In this document: in pieces, positions 16,201-24,650 of the stretch
How the letters are laid out: every line of letters begins with the position of its first letter
Numbering within the stretch: position 1 is the stretch's first letter
Assembly: GCA_016713335.1 (NCBI GenBank)
Contig: JADJPH010000027.1
Span: forward strand, 30,402 to 94,401
Length of the DNA stretch: 64,000 bases
Direction: 5' to 3'
Source of the DNA: Candidatus Fredericiella danica
Lineage (GTDB): Bacteria; Chloroflexota; Anaerolineae; Caldilineales; Caldilineaceae
Translations under genes and position numbers: made by a program
The notes under the pieces: model-generated
What the model saw: the letters and a program-made list of their open reading frames with translations, nothing else
Database searches by the model: none
What the model was told of the DNA's origin: nothing

Positions 16201-16647
16201 TCAGTCTGAGAGAGCGGCGGGGCCGGGCCATCCACGCTCACCAACCTCATGAATTGGATCGAGGAGCAAAAGGTCGGCCATGTCAGTATACTTGTCCAAA
16301 GCACTGGCAACGAACGTAGTCTTTGCCTCCCCAGGCGTAGAAAAGCCGTTCGTTGCCTCAGGTCCGGCCACCTGGAAGGCATGGAGCAGACCCTCCCGCA
16401 CCAGCTCGTCGACGAGTGTGCGCACCCAGGCCGTAATCTCTTCCGCGTCACCCACATAGAGGGCAAGCGCGCAGGCGGTCAATGCGTGGAGACTGATCGG
16501 CCGTTCTAGTCGCTGCCAGAGCGTTGCGCCGGGTTCCCGCAGGCTATAATAGACGCCCGTGTCCAAGTTGACGATGATGGCTTCACCGTCAACGACCTCA
16601 CCGATTACAGAGGGTGTGCGAATCTGATAGAACGTGACTTGCCCCAT
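16201..16647 (-). CDS. PqqD-family protein (RiPP recognition element) with conserved-looking C-terminal tail
   Basis: About 148 residues. The first 90 are a PqqD/RRE winged helix: GEAIIVNLDTGVYYSLREPG, GATLWQRLERPIS and a regulatory-like helix ITAWVRTLVDELVREGLL. These domains bind leader peptides in RiPP pathways. The last 45 residues are a separate, acidic tail ending LDKYTDMADLLLLDPIHEVG and then a GWP motif; such a tail is absent from PqqD itself. It may be a docking segment for the HprK-like kinase, or a substrate-like sequence. It sits between the nucleotidyltransferase and exporter genes, the same neighbourhood as in lasso-type clusters. The ATG at 16647 gives a normal PqqD start (MGQVTFYQIR). 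Confidence 0.72.
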   Translation of the reverse strand: MGQVTFYQIRTPSVIGEVVDGEAIIVNLDTGVYYSLREPGATLWQRLERPISLHALTACALALYVGDAEEITAWVRTLVDELVREGLLHAFQVAGPEATNGFSTPGEAKTTFVASALDKYTDMADLLLLDPIHEVGERGWPGPAALSD

Positions 16648-16716
16648 TGGTCCCTGACTTTCTGCAACTCGGGGCGACTTCCAGTTGATCCTATCACATT
16701 TTTCGTCAGGAACAAA

Positions 16717-17738
16717 TTAAGGATCGCTGCGTTCGGCCCGTGAGAACATGCCGACCAACGGCCCAAGGGATTGGACGAACAGGATGGCACCGATGGCAAG
16801 GCGCCGGACGTATGCCTCAGGCAGTGCCGCGTGCTGGCGAGTTGATAACGCTCGACCATGTAGGCTGGTGCTGGGAACACACGATGCGCCAGAAAAGTCA
16901 GCTTGTTGCGGGCACCCGGCGTGGTCAGGGCGTGCCAAATAATGGCGACGCCACGCTGTGGTATCGAGAGCGTACTAAAGATGGCCCGCTCCCGATAGGA
17001 GGGATGTAGGCTGCCCAGTGGGTTGAGCGAAGCTGAAGGAAGTGCTATCTTCCACACTGCCTCCACTTCCTCCAGCGTATGCAGGAGCGCGCAGGCAATG
17101 CCGAACTCGCTTGCTGCGCGACAGACAGTTTCCCAATGGATCCGTTCGCCGCAGCGTGCCAGCAGGAGCGCCACATCATAGAGCCACCGCACACCACTTG
17201 CCTGGTGTTGCAGCGCATAATGGGCCACAAGATGGAGCAACTGTGCGTCGGGGTCAAACATCACGCCCGCGTAGCCGCCTACTGCTCGACATAGCCGCAC
17301 TGCAACATCAGGGCGCCGACGCGCGCCTGATCTTCGGGGTGCACAAGCAGATCGAGGTTTCCCATCCAGCGCAAGCCAATGTCGGTAGATAGCCTGTTCG
17401 CAAGTGCAGCACCCTTCATCACGATGACAGGTATCTGCTCACGTTCAAAGGTCTCGAGCAAGGCGCCGCTCGCGGAAGCGCAGCAAGTTGGTGCGGACAG
17501 TGCTGGAATAATCCCCAAATAACTGAATCATCCACGGTGATGGCACGAGCCAATCAGGCCCCAGGTCCTTTAACGCGCGGAACAACAACGGTGACAGGCC
17601 CTGCAAGCGGGCAAGGGCAACAACTTGCCCCCAGTCAACAGACTGCCACTCAAGTGCGTCCACGGCAACCGTTGCCCCAGGGAGCGTAGTACGCAGGATT
17701 TCAACGAGTGTGCGTTCTTCGCGTGTTTCACCTTCCAT
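16717..17738 (-). pseudogene. Nucleotidyltransferase of the PqqD/HprK neighbourhood (NTP_transf_5-like), fragmented
   Basis: Reading three frames in turn gives one protein: MEGETREERTLVEILRTT from ATG 17738; then from about 17465 the nucleotidyltransferase core IPVIVMKGAALANRL and GNLDLLVHPEDQARV; then from about 17270 GVMFDPDAQLLHLVAHYALQ and WLYDVALLLARCG; and from about 16830 LPEAYVRRLAIGAILFVQSL to a stop at 16717. The KG and DLDLLV motifs fit the uncharacterised nucleotidyltransferase family that accompanies HprK and PqqD in RiPP loci. Between LDLLVHPEDQ and DPDAQLLHL the family usually has many more residues, so an internal stretch seems missing. Three frame changes and this gap make it a pseudogene or badly sequenced gene. 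Confidence 0.6.
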
Positions 17739-17837
17739 CAAGAGTAGTGTACCACCTTTGCGAACCAACTCGCGACTGGAATCGATGCTCTGGAACCATG
17801 TTCAGTGGCGCCTCACCTGGCGGACCACCCAGTCAAC

Positions 17838-17880
17838 CACGGGTGCAGCGCCCGGGCGGCCTGGGCCGCTGCAACCCGTG
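17838..17880. terminator. GC-rich hairpin downstream of the VIT-like gene
   Basis: An imperfect inverted repeat: cacgggtgcagcgccc pairs with gggccgctgcaacccgtg with two single-base bulges. It lies just after the stop of the minus-strand VIT-like gene (17891) and before the nucleotidyltransferase start (17738). There is no T run, so factor-independent termination is uncertain. It may mark the 5' boundary of the glycan operon. Confidence 0.45.
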
Positions 17881-17890
17881 AACAACTTGC

Positions 17891-18581
17891 CTAGCCGCCC
17901 AGCGGTATCGCGACAAGCACCATAGCAACGCCAACCCCTGCCAGTAGCAGCCCAAATCGCAGCGGTTTTCCGCCGGAATACTGCGCCCACCGGTAGCCCA
18001 TGCCGAAGAGCATGACCAATGCGATTACATTCGAAACTCGCACCGCTGCGAAAGGATAATTCTGCAATAGCAGTAGCGGCAGCGTCACCGGCATGGCCGC
18101 CCCGAATGCCACCAGAAACATGCCGATCGCACCGCCAAAGTCGGAGCGCTCGAAGCCCACGACCGGGGGTTTTGTCGTACCAAGCCTTTTATATAAACCC
18201 GCGTAGATCGACCTGCGCTCGTTTTCCGTCGTGAGTGGTTCAAGTTCATCATCCAACTCATCGGCCAGCAGCGCAATGCCATCCTCTTCGTTGGCCGAAC
18301 CCGTAATGGCCCGATAGAGCCGTCGATCCTTACCGCGTTCAAAGACACACGTCAAAACGTACATGATGCCGTCGATGATGCCCCACGCCACCGCACACCC
18401 CAGCGCAGCCCAAAACAACTGCCTGACCATCGTGGAAGCAAGCGGCAGCAACTGATCATGCTGCGCATCGTGCGCGAATCGCCAACGTAAAGGTCAGAAT
18501 GATCAAGACGCTGTAGATGCCTTCAACCAGGCGATCGATGGGGTCGAGCAGTCGTTCAATCAGGCCTTCCTTTGCGCTCAC
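17891..18581 (-). CDS. VIT1/CCC1-like membrane protein (frameshift near N-terminus)
   Basis: Probable membrane protein of the VIT/CCC1 superfamily (ferrous iron/manganese transporters and relatives), about 229 residues if read from GTG 18581. The N-terminal 45 residues (EGLIERLLDPIDRLVEGIYS, then VLIILTFTLAIR) are in one frame. The rest, from HDAQHDQLLPLAS near 18455, is in another, so one shift near 18465 is implied; the second frame alone starts at 18451. Membrane segments: VRQLFWAALGCAVAWGIIDG, GAIGMFLVAFGAAMPVTLPL, NVIALVMLFGMGYRW and FGLLLAGVGVAMVLVAIPLG. A polar, acidic loop (ADELDDELEPL) separates the first pair. Metal transport is a family inference only. Confidence 0.6.
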
Positions 18582-18629
18582 TTTTGGCCTGGGCTTCAGT
18601 GCCGCAGCCGTCAGTTGGTGTCAAGGCTG

Positions 18630-19592
18630 TTAATCCTTCTTGTGCTTGCTCTTCTTGTTCTTCTTCTTTGTTGCCGCAGCTTCGCCCGGTTCCCCACACT
18701 CGTTGACCAGGCGTTCGCGCAAAGTCGCCATCGATTCCCTATCCTCGGCAGACACGGTCGGGTACTGCGGATCCATCTCAATGAGCTTATTCGCAATCAC
18801 TGCGGCCGCCGCAATCCGGGTGAACCATTTCTTGTCCGCCGGAAGCACGTACCACGGCGCCCACGGTGTGCTCGTGTGGCGAAACAGGTCTTCGTAAGCT
18901 TTCAGATAGTCGTTCCAGTAGTTGCGCTCATCCAGATCGCCGGCATTAAATTTCCAATTCTTATCAGGCTTATCGATGCGCTCCAACTGGCGCCCGCATT
19001 GCTCCACCTTGCCCACGGTCAGGAAAATCTTTACGATCTCAAAGCCATTGCCCACCAGATACTTCTCAAAGTTGTTGATCTCCTCAAAACGCTGTTTCCA
19101 AAGACCCTTCCCCAGAGTTTGTGGCGGCAGTCGCTGCGCCGTCAAGAAGGAAGGATGCACCCGCACCACCAGGACTTCTTCGTAGTAGGAACGATTGAAG
19201 ATGCCAATCATCCCACGGCGCGGCAGATTCCTGACGCAGCGCCACAAATAGTCGTGGCTCAACTCCTCCGCTGACGGCGCCTTGGAACTGGTCACCTCAC
19301 AGCCTTGGGGATTGACGCCACTCATAACATGGGCGATGGTGCTGTCCTTACCCGCCGCATCCAATGCCTGCAAGATGATCAGTAACCCGCGCCGGTTCTC
19401 AGCATACAAGCGCTCTTGCATCCCCGCCAGGAAGTCGACGCCTACCTGCAGGATTTCACCTGCATTGTCAGGCTTTTCGTAGCCGGCGCTGTCATCCGTC
19501 GGGAAGTCCCTGGTAAGGTCGACGTCTTTGCCAGGTTTCACCAGATAGCGCTCCGCCAGTTTCTGTACATCCGCCTTCTTGATGTCTACCAT
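18630..19592 (-). CDS. ppk2: Polyphosphate kinase 2 family phosphotransferase
   Basis: Uses polyphosphate to phosphorylate nucleotides (or the reverse). About 320 residues from ATG 19592, which is preceded by AGGAGG at ideal spacing; upstream in-frame codons have no such site. Walker A is LDAAGKDSTIAHVMSGVNPQ, the lid/Walker B region is GMIGIFNRSYYEEVLVVRVH, and the second basic motif is RFEEINNFEKYLVGNGFEIV. This matches the PPK2 polyphosphate:nucleotide phosphotransferase group. The extreme C-terminus is a lysine-rich tail (ATKKKNKKSKHKKD), likely disordered. With PPK1 at 24644 it gives the cell both synthesis and use of polyphosphate. It lies 97 nt after the GH3 stop on the same strand. 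Confidence 0.9.
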   Translation of the reverse strand: MVDIKKADVQKLAERYLVKPGKDVDLTRDFPTDDSAGYEKPDNAGEILQVGVDFLAGMQERLYAENRRGLLIILQALDAAGKDSTIAHVMSGVNPQGCEVTSSKAPSAEELSHDYLWRCVRNLPRRGMIGIFNRSYYEEVLVVRVHPSFLTAQRLPPQTLGKGLWKQRFEEINNFEKYLVGNGFEIVKIFLTVGKVEQCGRQLERIDKPDKNWKFNAGDLDERNYWNDYLKAYEDLFRHTSTPWAPWYVLPADKKWFTRIAAAAVIANKLIEMDPQYPTVSAEDRESMATLRERLVNECGEPGEAAATKKKNKKSKHKKD

Positions 19593-19689
19593 ATCATTCC
19601 TCCTCTGCTTGCTTCTCGGGTTGCGACTGGTCAAATCAAATACCTGATCCGCCGTCACCGGTGCGTAACCGGCGACGGCGGACGCCTTA

Positions 19690-21105
19690 CTACATGCTTC
19701 GCACCAACCGGAGCATCTCATCGACGCGCTGCTCAGCCGGCATATCGTGCGGGCTCTCCCAGAAACCCAACAGGCTCACAACCGGCATGTCCATCATGAA
19801 ATCCATGGGATTCATGCCAATGCCGTCACCGTCGACGTCCTCGCCGCCACCAAAAAAGGCGCTCAGTTGCGCGGTCACCTGCTCCACAAGTTGCGTCGCC
19901 ACCTGTTTTCCGCGCGGATCCAGCATCCACGCCTTCAATGTCGACTCGTGGTCCAAAATACAGGGTAGATCCACCGTGGAGTGCAACGAAACCAAACTTG
20001 AGCACCGGATGTCAGCCGACGACGCGCCAACCAGAATCTCGAAGTCGCCGTCCTCGGTGATCCACAGCTTATGAACCGGATGGTAGAACGCAAACGCACG
20101 GAAGTCCAACGGAATGGTAACGGTCTTCGTTTCACCCGGCGCCAGGTCGACCTTGGCAAACCCCTTCAGTTCCTTTGGCGGGCGCACCAGCGTTGACGCC
20201 TTGTCATGCACATAGACCTGCACGATCTCCTTGCCTGCAACCTTGCCCGTATTGGTCACATCCACGGAAACAACCACACCGTCGACATCCTTGAACGCCT
20301 GCGCCGATACCGTGAGGTTGCCATAGGCGAAGGTCGTATAGCTCAACCCATAACCGAAGGGGAAGCGCACGGGTGCGCCCTTGGCATCATAGTACCGATA
20401 GCCGACAAAGATGCCTTCGCCGTACTGCACCTGGCCGCATTCGCCCGGCCAGTTAATGAAGGCCGGCGTATCTTCAAGCTTCACCGGGAAAGTCTCGGCG
20501 AGTTTGCCTGACGGATTGACTGCACCGAACAACACGTCGGCCACTGCGGCGCCACCGGCCTGGCCCATCATCCAGCCCTCCACCACCGCGGCGACGTCAT
20601 CGATCCAGTCGTCAACGGTCACGGGCGAACCGGTGTTGAGGACAACCACGGTGTTGGGCTGGATGGCGCTAACCGCCTTGATCAGCATCACCTGCTGCGC
20701 CGTCAGGTCCATGTCCGGGCGATCATAGCCTTCAGATTCCTTGGAGGCCGGGAGTGCGATGTAGAGCACGGCTACATCCGCCACCCGTGCCAGCGCCACC
20801 GCACGCTCGATCAGCTCTGGGTTGACGCTGTCGCCCGCACTATACCCTTCGGCATAAGTGAATTCGACGCCTTCGGCCAGTTCCGCCAGCGACTTGTAGG
20901 GCGAAGCCACCATGGTCGGGTTGACGTGCGAGCTGCCACCACCCTGGAAGTGCGGGTGCTCGGCGGATCGCCCAATGACCGCAATGGTGTGCTGGCTGCG
21001 CAGCGGCAAGATGCCGTTGTTCTTCAACAAGACAATGCCTTCTGCTGCAATGCGGCGCGCAAGTGCGTTGTGCCCGCGCACATCAAAGGCGCCACCCTTC
21101 GGCAC
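19690..21105 (-). CDS. GH3 beta-glucosidase, C-terminal part (frameshifted gene)
   Basis: Second alpha/beta domain and fibronectin-III-like domain of a family 3 glycoside hydrolase. It contains AAEGIVLLKNNGILPLRSQH, the KHF-type region's partner GGGSSHVNP, EGYDRPDMDLTAQQ and the C-terminal FGYGLSYTTFAYGNL and GKEIVQVYVHD of the FnIII domain. Past the FnIII domain there is an extra tail of about 80 residues (DGDGIGMNPMDFMMDMPVVS) not usual for the family. It joins the N-terminal part if one G is added to the run at 21111-21115. No signal peptide is seen on the N-terminal part, so the enzyme is probably cytosolic and acts on imported oligosaccharides. Confidence 0.85.
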   Translation of the reverse strand: MPKGGAFDVRGHNALARRIAAEGIVLLKNNGILPLRSQHTIAVIGRSAEHPHFQGGGSSHVNPTMVASPYKSLAELAEGVEFTYAEGYSAGDSVNPELIERAVALARVADVAVLYIALPASKESEGYDRPDMDLTAQQVMLIKAVSAIQPNTVVVLNTGSPVTVDDWIDDVAAVVEGWMMGQAGGAAVADVLFGAVNPSGKLAETFPVKLEDTPAFINWPGECGQVQYGEGIFVGYRYYDAKGAPVRFPFGYGLSYTTFAYGNLTVSAQAFKDVDGVVVSVDVTNTGKVAGKEIVQVYVHDKASTLVRPPKELKGFAKVDLAPGETKTVTIPLDFRAFAFYHPVHKLWITEDGDFEILVGASSADIRCSSLVSLHSTVDLPCILDHESTLKAWMLDPRGKQVATQLVEQVTAQLSAFFGGGEDVDGDGIGMNPMDFMMDMPVVSLLGFWESPHDMPAEQRVDEMLRLVRSM

Positions 21106-21968
21106 GGTGGCCCCCGGAAGGCAGCTCTCAGAACCCTACTTACTGAGGCATCCAGGACCGCCTCCGGTAGTTCCCCCGCCGTCACCGCATCGATCACGGC
21201 CTGCGTGCGCCGCGGCTTTGGCCCTGGCATCTCCAGGTCAAGTCCGGCACGCAGCGAAGCCACACGATCATGCACGGCGCCCCAGTCCGAGACAACAAAC
21301 CCCTGGAACCCCCACTCGTCACGCAAGATACGCGTGAGCAGTTCGTAGTTTTCCGAACAATAGACACCGTTCAGTTTATTGTACGCGCACATCACCGACC
21401 ACGGCTGCGACTGCTTCACGGCCATCTCGAAGGCAGTGAGATAGATTTCGCGCAGGGTCCGCTCGTCGACTTTGGCATTGATGCTGAAGCGCTCAAACTC
21501 CTGGTTGTTCGCCGCAAAATGTTTGAGCGATGTCCCGACACCCTTACTCTGGATTCCGTCGATCAGACTCGCCGCCAATTGCCCGGCAAGATACGGGTCC
21601 TCAGAGAAATACTCGAAGTTGCGACCACCCAATGGTGACCGTTTGATATTGACGCCAGGCCCCAACAGCAGCGCAACGTCAAGTGCAATCGCTTCTTCAG
21701 CCAGCGCTTGCCCCATCGTGTGGAGCAGTTCCACGTCCCAGGTCGCCGCCAGACACGACGCCGTTGGAAAACTGGTTGCCGGTAGACTCTGTGCGGCGAC
21801 CTGATGCACATCCGGTACGCGGCGGACACCGTTCGGCCCATCCGCAACAAGCATTTCCGGCACCCCCAGATGTTCAATCGGGGTGGTCGTCCAGGCGCTC
21901 GCTCCAGAGACCAGTGCAGCTTTTTCTTCGAGGGTCATCTTTGCAACTACTGCAGCAATATCGGACAT
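21024..21968 (-). CDS. GH3 beta-glucosidase, catalytic N-terminal part (frameshifted gene)
   Basis: TIM-barrel domain of the GH3 enzyme, from ATG 21968 (GAAGGAGG upstream). It carries GPGVNIKRSPLGGRNFEYFS, the substrate-binding KHFAANNQE, and GFVVSDWGAVHD, whose Asp is the catalytic nucleophile. The order is that of bacterial beta-glucosidases (EC 3.2.1.21 type). Native sequence runs to FRG at about 21112 and continues in the frame of 19690-21105; the last 29 residues here are out of frame. The stop of the Gfo/Idh gene is 38 nt upstream, consistent with one sugar-processing operon. Confidence 0.86.
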   Translation of the reverse strand: MSDIAAVVAKMTLEEKAALVSGASAWTTTPIEHLGVPEMLVADGPNGVRRVPDVHQVAAQSLPATSFPTASCLAATWDVELLHTMGQALAEEAIALDVALLLGPGVNIKRSPLGGRNFEYFSEDPYLAGQLAASLIDGIQSKGVGTSLKHFAANNQEFERFSINAKVDERTLREIYLTAFEMAVKQSQPWSVMCAYNKLNGVYCSENYELLTRILRDEWGFQGFVVSDWGAVHDRVASLRAGLDLEMPGPKPRRTQAVIDAVTAGELPEAVLDASVSRVLRAAFRGPPCRRVAPLMCAGTTHLRAALQQKALSC

Positions 21969-22006
21969 TTCCAGCCTCCTTCGGCCCTGATAATCCGTGA
22001 ATTGAC

Positions 22007-23083
22007 CTAGACTCCGCCCGTGACTTCGGCAAGGCGGACAGGCAGCCCGCTCTCGGTGGAGCGGGCAATGGCAACCATGGTGCGCACCGCGGCGACGCCG
22101 TCATCAATATTGGCGCCTTGTTGCGGTGCGCCGTGCAGAATCGTGTCTGCAAACCCTTCAATCTGCAATTTGTAGGTGTAGGAGTCTTCCCCTAACACAC
22201 GATGAAACTGACGATCTGCGGCCGAGAAGCACTCAACCACGCTCGAACGATGGTACCAAGGGAGATAGCCGCGAGCATCTACGCTGCCCTTCTCACCAAA
22301 GACGCGAAACCCCTCTTCAAAATCACCTTGAATTGGGATGATCAAATCAAGGTGACCGAGCGTGCCGTCGGCGAAGTCCGCCGCGACGAACCAGCAATAG
22401 GATCCGAAGTTGCTCGTGAAGCGAGCCTGCACCTGAACAATCTCACCGCCAATGTAGCGCGCCATGTCCACCAGGTGGCTGCCATGCGTCAGCATGAAAT
22501 AGCGTTGCTTGTTTGCCTTGGGATTGCCGCCGGGCTTGCGTGCCTTCTCGCTGATCAGCCAGAGCGGCTGCAAATTGTCGGTCATGGTATAGCGGTAAAA
22601 TGAATCATAGTACCAGGCTTTCATTGCCATCACCTGGCCCATCTCTTCCTTCACGAACCGCCGGGCGAATGCCACGCCTGGATCAAAGCGGCGGTTGTTG
22701 CCAACCTGAAAGACGAGACCGCTCTGTTTCACGTCCTGGCGCAGCGCCTCACATTCATCGACGTCCAGCCCGAGCGGCTTCTCCACCAGCACATGCTTGC
22801 CGGCGGCAATGGCCCGGCGGGCAAGTGGTACGTGATACTGATCGGCAACGCCAAGGATCACTGCGTCGATCTTGGGATTTGCCAACATTTCATCGAAGTC
22901 GCCATAAGTGAACTGCGGTTTATGCACGGCCGCCATGCTTTCGAGCAAGTCATCCGCGGCGTCACAGATCGCCACCAGATCGGCATTGCGGGATTTGCGC
23001 GTCGCATCAAAATGCGCGGCCTGCGAAATCTGGCCTGCGCCGAGGACCCCTATTTGGAGGCGCTCGGATTCCTTCATCGCCAT
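22007..23083 (-). CDS. Gfo/Idh/MocA-family sugar oxidoreductase
   Basis: NAD(P)-dependent oxidoreductase, about 358 residues from ATG 23083 (GGGGA upstream); a second ATG is two codons on. Rossmann motif IGVLGAGQISQAAHF near residue 10, then AVILGVADQYHVPLARRAIA and the family hallmark GKHVLVEKPLGLDVDE (EKP) around residue 100. The C-terminal half has the beta-sheet domain with ADGTLGHLDLI. A longer in-frame reading to 23122 runs into the repeat-rich region and is less likely. Located upstream of the GH3 gene on the same strand, so it may oxidise a sugar released by that enzyme. The substrate is not readable from sequence. Confidence 0.86.
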   Translation of the reverse strand: MAMKESERLQIGVLGAGQISQAAHFDATRKSRNADLVAICDAADDLLESMAAVHKPQFTYGDFDEMLANPKIDAVILGVADQYHVPLARRAIAAGKHVLVEKPLGLDVDECEALRQDVKQSGLVFQVGNNRRFDPGVAFARRFVKEEMGQVMAMKAWYYDSFYRYTMTDNLQPLWLISEKARKPGGNPKANKQRYFMLTHGSHLVDMARYIGGEIVQVQARFTSNFGSYCWFVAADFADGTLGHLDLIIPIQGDFEEGFRVFGEKGSVDARGYLPWYHRSSVVECFSAADRQFHRVLGEDSYTYKLQIEGFADTILHGAPQQGANIDDGVAAVRTMVAIARSTESGLPVRLAEVTGGV

Positions 23084-23132
23084 GACATCATCCCCCGTTC
23101 CCCCGTCTGTCAAGTACTGCATGTCGTCAGCG

Positions 23133-23153
23133 CACCATCCCGTCAGGGTGGTG
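23133..23153. repeat. Hairpin repeat word, copy 1
   Basis: Self-complementary word beginning caccatccc and ending gggtggtg around a gtca loop. It lies directly upstream of the oxidoreductase start on the minus strand. The same word recurs at 23518, and a diverged version (accaccaccctcgaggtg) is in the gap near 32129. Confidence 0.7.
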
Positions 23154-23517
23154 ATCCCCCCCCCGTCCCGGCGACCCCCGCGGCTGGCGACCCCGCTCCG
23201 GCTCTCGCACCCCCGGTGGGTGGGCGCGCGCCTGCGCCTGTGCTGGGCGCCGCGGCCGACTTAGGTGACCCCATCCCCTTACCAGTGCTCTTGCCCGTGG
23301 CCCGGCCCTGCGGGGGTGGTGGGGTCCCCCATCCCCCGTCCGCGGCACCCGCCAGCGGCACGGCCCCCTTACCACGTGTCGGGCCTTGTACCCCTAGGGC
23401 GGCGTAGGGGCTTTCCCCGCGCGCGCCGGCGCCTGGCACCCCCCCTGCAGGGGGCGTGTTCCCCCTTGCCCCGTCCGGTCGCAGGCGGCGGCCTCCGCGT
23501 GGCTCTGTGGCATCAGG

Positions 23518-23538
23518 CACCATCCCGTCAGGGTGGTG
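23518..23538. repeat. Hairpin repeat word, copy 2
   Basis: Identical 21-nt copy of the word at 23133, again followed within a few bases by a C run and gtcc. The two copies bound a 364-nt C-rich segment as direct repeats. Confidence 0.7.
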
Positions 23539-23600
23539 TTTCCCCCCGTCCCCCCGTCCGTGTCGCAACCAACCCCGGCTTTGGCCTGGCCAACCACTTA

Positions 23601-23738
23601 CTCACGTGCGTGGCTCTGTTGGCGACCAACCACCTCCGTGCGGGGCTGGTGATGCCAACCCCGTCTCACGTGCGTGGCTCTGCTGGGCACCAACCACTTA
23701 CTCACGTGCGTGGCTCTGTTTGTCTCGTGCGTGGCTCT
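23601..23738. repeat. Interspersed 18-nt repeat (ctcacgtgcgtggctctg)
   Basis: Three full copies (23601-23618, 23665-23682, 23701-23718) and a shorter one (23723-23738). The first and third copies share a longer upstream context, caaccactta. Spacing is irregular (64, 36 and 22 nt), so this is not a CRISPR array. Confidence 0.8.
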
Positions 23739-23969
23739 GATGGGCGCGTGTATCCCATTATATACGCGCCTTCACCGTTGACCGCTCATCTCGCCACCCG
23801 CCGCCTACGCCGAAATGGATCCTCTAACACCTGGCCAATCGGACAGCCCACAACCAAACTACCGGAGAGCGCAAATCTAGCCGGCTGCGCGATGCCGTCG
23901 TTGCACCCCCGTGTCATACTCATACCAGCCAAACAAGCGCACAATCGGGTACACCGGGGAGCAGACACC

Positions 23970-24650
23970 ATGAACACAGCAAGTGAAGTCCTTGATAACG
24001 TCGGCGGCGCCATGATGATCGGCGGCTGTCTTGTCTTCCGCCCGTTGGTGCAGCCCTGGTATAGCCGATGGCATGCCACGGCTACGGAAGCAGCCCAAAC
24101 CCTCCCCGGCGACGAGCGCGTCCCACAGCCCCTGGTGCAGCAGACCCTGGCCGTCACGATCCAAGCCCGTGCCGCAGATGTCTGGCCCTGGGTGGCCTAA
24201 ATTGGTCAGGAACGTGGCGGTCTCTACAGCTACGAGTTACTCGAAAACATCGCCCGCTGCCAGATGCAAAACGCCGTTTCCATTCACCCGGAGTGGGAGC
24301 TGAAACTCGGAGATCGTGTGCGTTTGGGACCCGAAGGCTACCCCGTCCACCAGGTTGTCGGCCTCGAACGCGGTAAATGGCTTCTGCTGGCCGGGGCCGA
24401 CTTTAAGACGGCGGTTGCGACTCTCCCCGAACCGGGTGCGACCCAATACGTCAATTATTCATGGTTGTTCCACCTGACGGAACAAGCAGACGGTTCTACG
24501 CGGTTACTGACCCGTAACCGCACCGACTATGCGCCTCGCACATTCGCGTCCAGGCTGACCTGGGAATGGATCACCGATCCAATCGGCTTCGTGATGCTCC
24601 GCAAAATGCTGCTCACGATCCAGCAGCGGGCGGAATCTCACAGTCACTGA
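23970..24650 (+). pseudogene. SRPBCC-like protein interrupted by an in-frame stop
   Basis: One frame encodes MNTASEVLDNVGGAMMIGGC from ATG 23970, up to ARAADVWPWVA, then TAA at 24198-24200, then without any shift IGQERGGLYSYELLENIARC to a stop at 24648. Proteins of this polyketide-cyclase/START-like type read VWPW-x-Q-x-GQ-RGG-YSY-LEN, so the TAA replaces a CAA glutamine codon by one transition. Later features (VGLERGKWLLLAGADF, TRNRTDYAP) are typical of the family. The second half could restart only at an internal ATG (24264). Its end overlaps the convergent PPK1 gene by 7 nt. Unlike the indels elsewhere, this is a substitution and may be a true inactivating mutation. Confidence 0.7.

Larger units (their letters stand above)
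23084..23969. other. Noncoding, C-rich repeat region
   Basis: About 890 nt without a supportable gene. Two direct copies of a hairpin word starting caccatcccgtcagggtggt lie at 23133 and 23518, each followed by a C run and gtcc. Between them the plus strand is strongly C-rich and every open frame gives Pro/Gly/Arg low-complexity sequence. From 23590 to 23740 an 18-nt word (ctcacgtgcgtggctctg) occurs at 23601, 23665 and 23701, with a shorter copy at 23723. The last 200 nt lead to the start of the SRPBCC remnant. Confidence 0.75.

Noticed and set aside
23143..23568. Minus-strand open frame of 141 codons in the C-rich block
   Set aside because: Low-complexity Gly/Pro/Arg product, no ribosome site, and overlapping open frames on both strands as expected from biased composition.
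23590..23740. Possible CRISPR array
   Set aside because: Only three full repeats of 18 nt with spacers from a few to about 46 nt, and no cas gene in the window.
23265..23969. Long upstream extension of the SRPBCC frame
   Set aside because: Sequence before ATG 23970 is Pro/Arg-rich translation of the repeats; the family N-terminus starts at MNTASEV.
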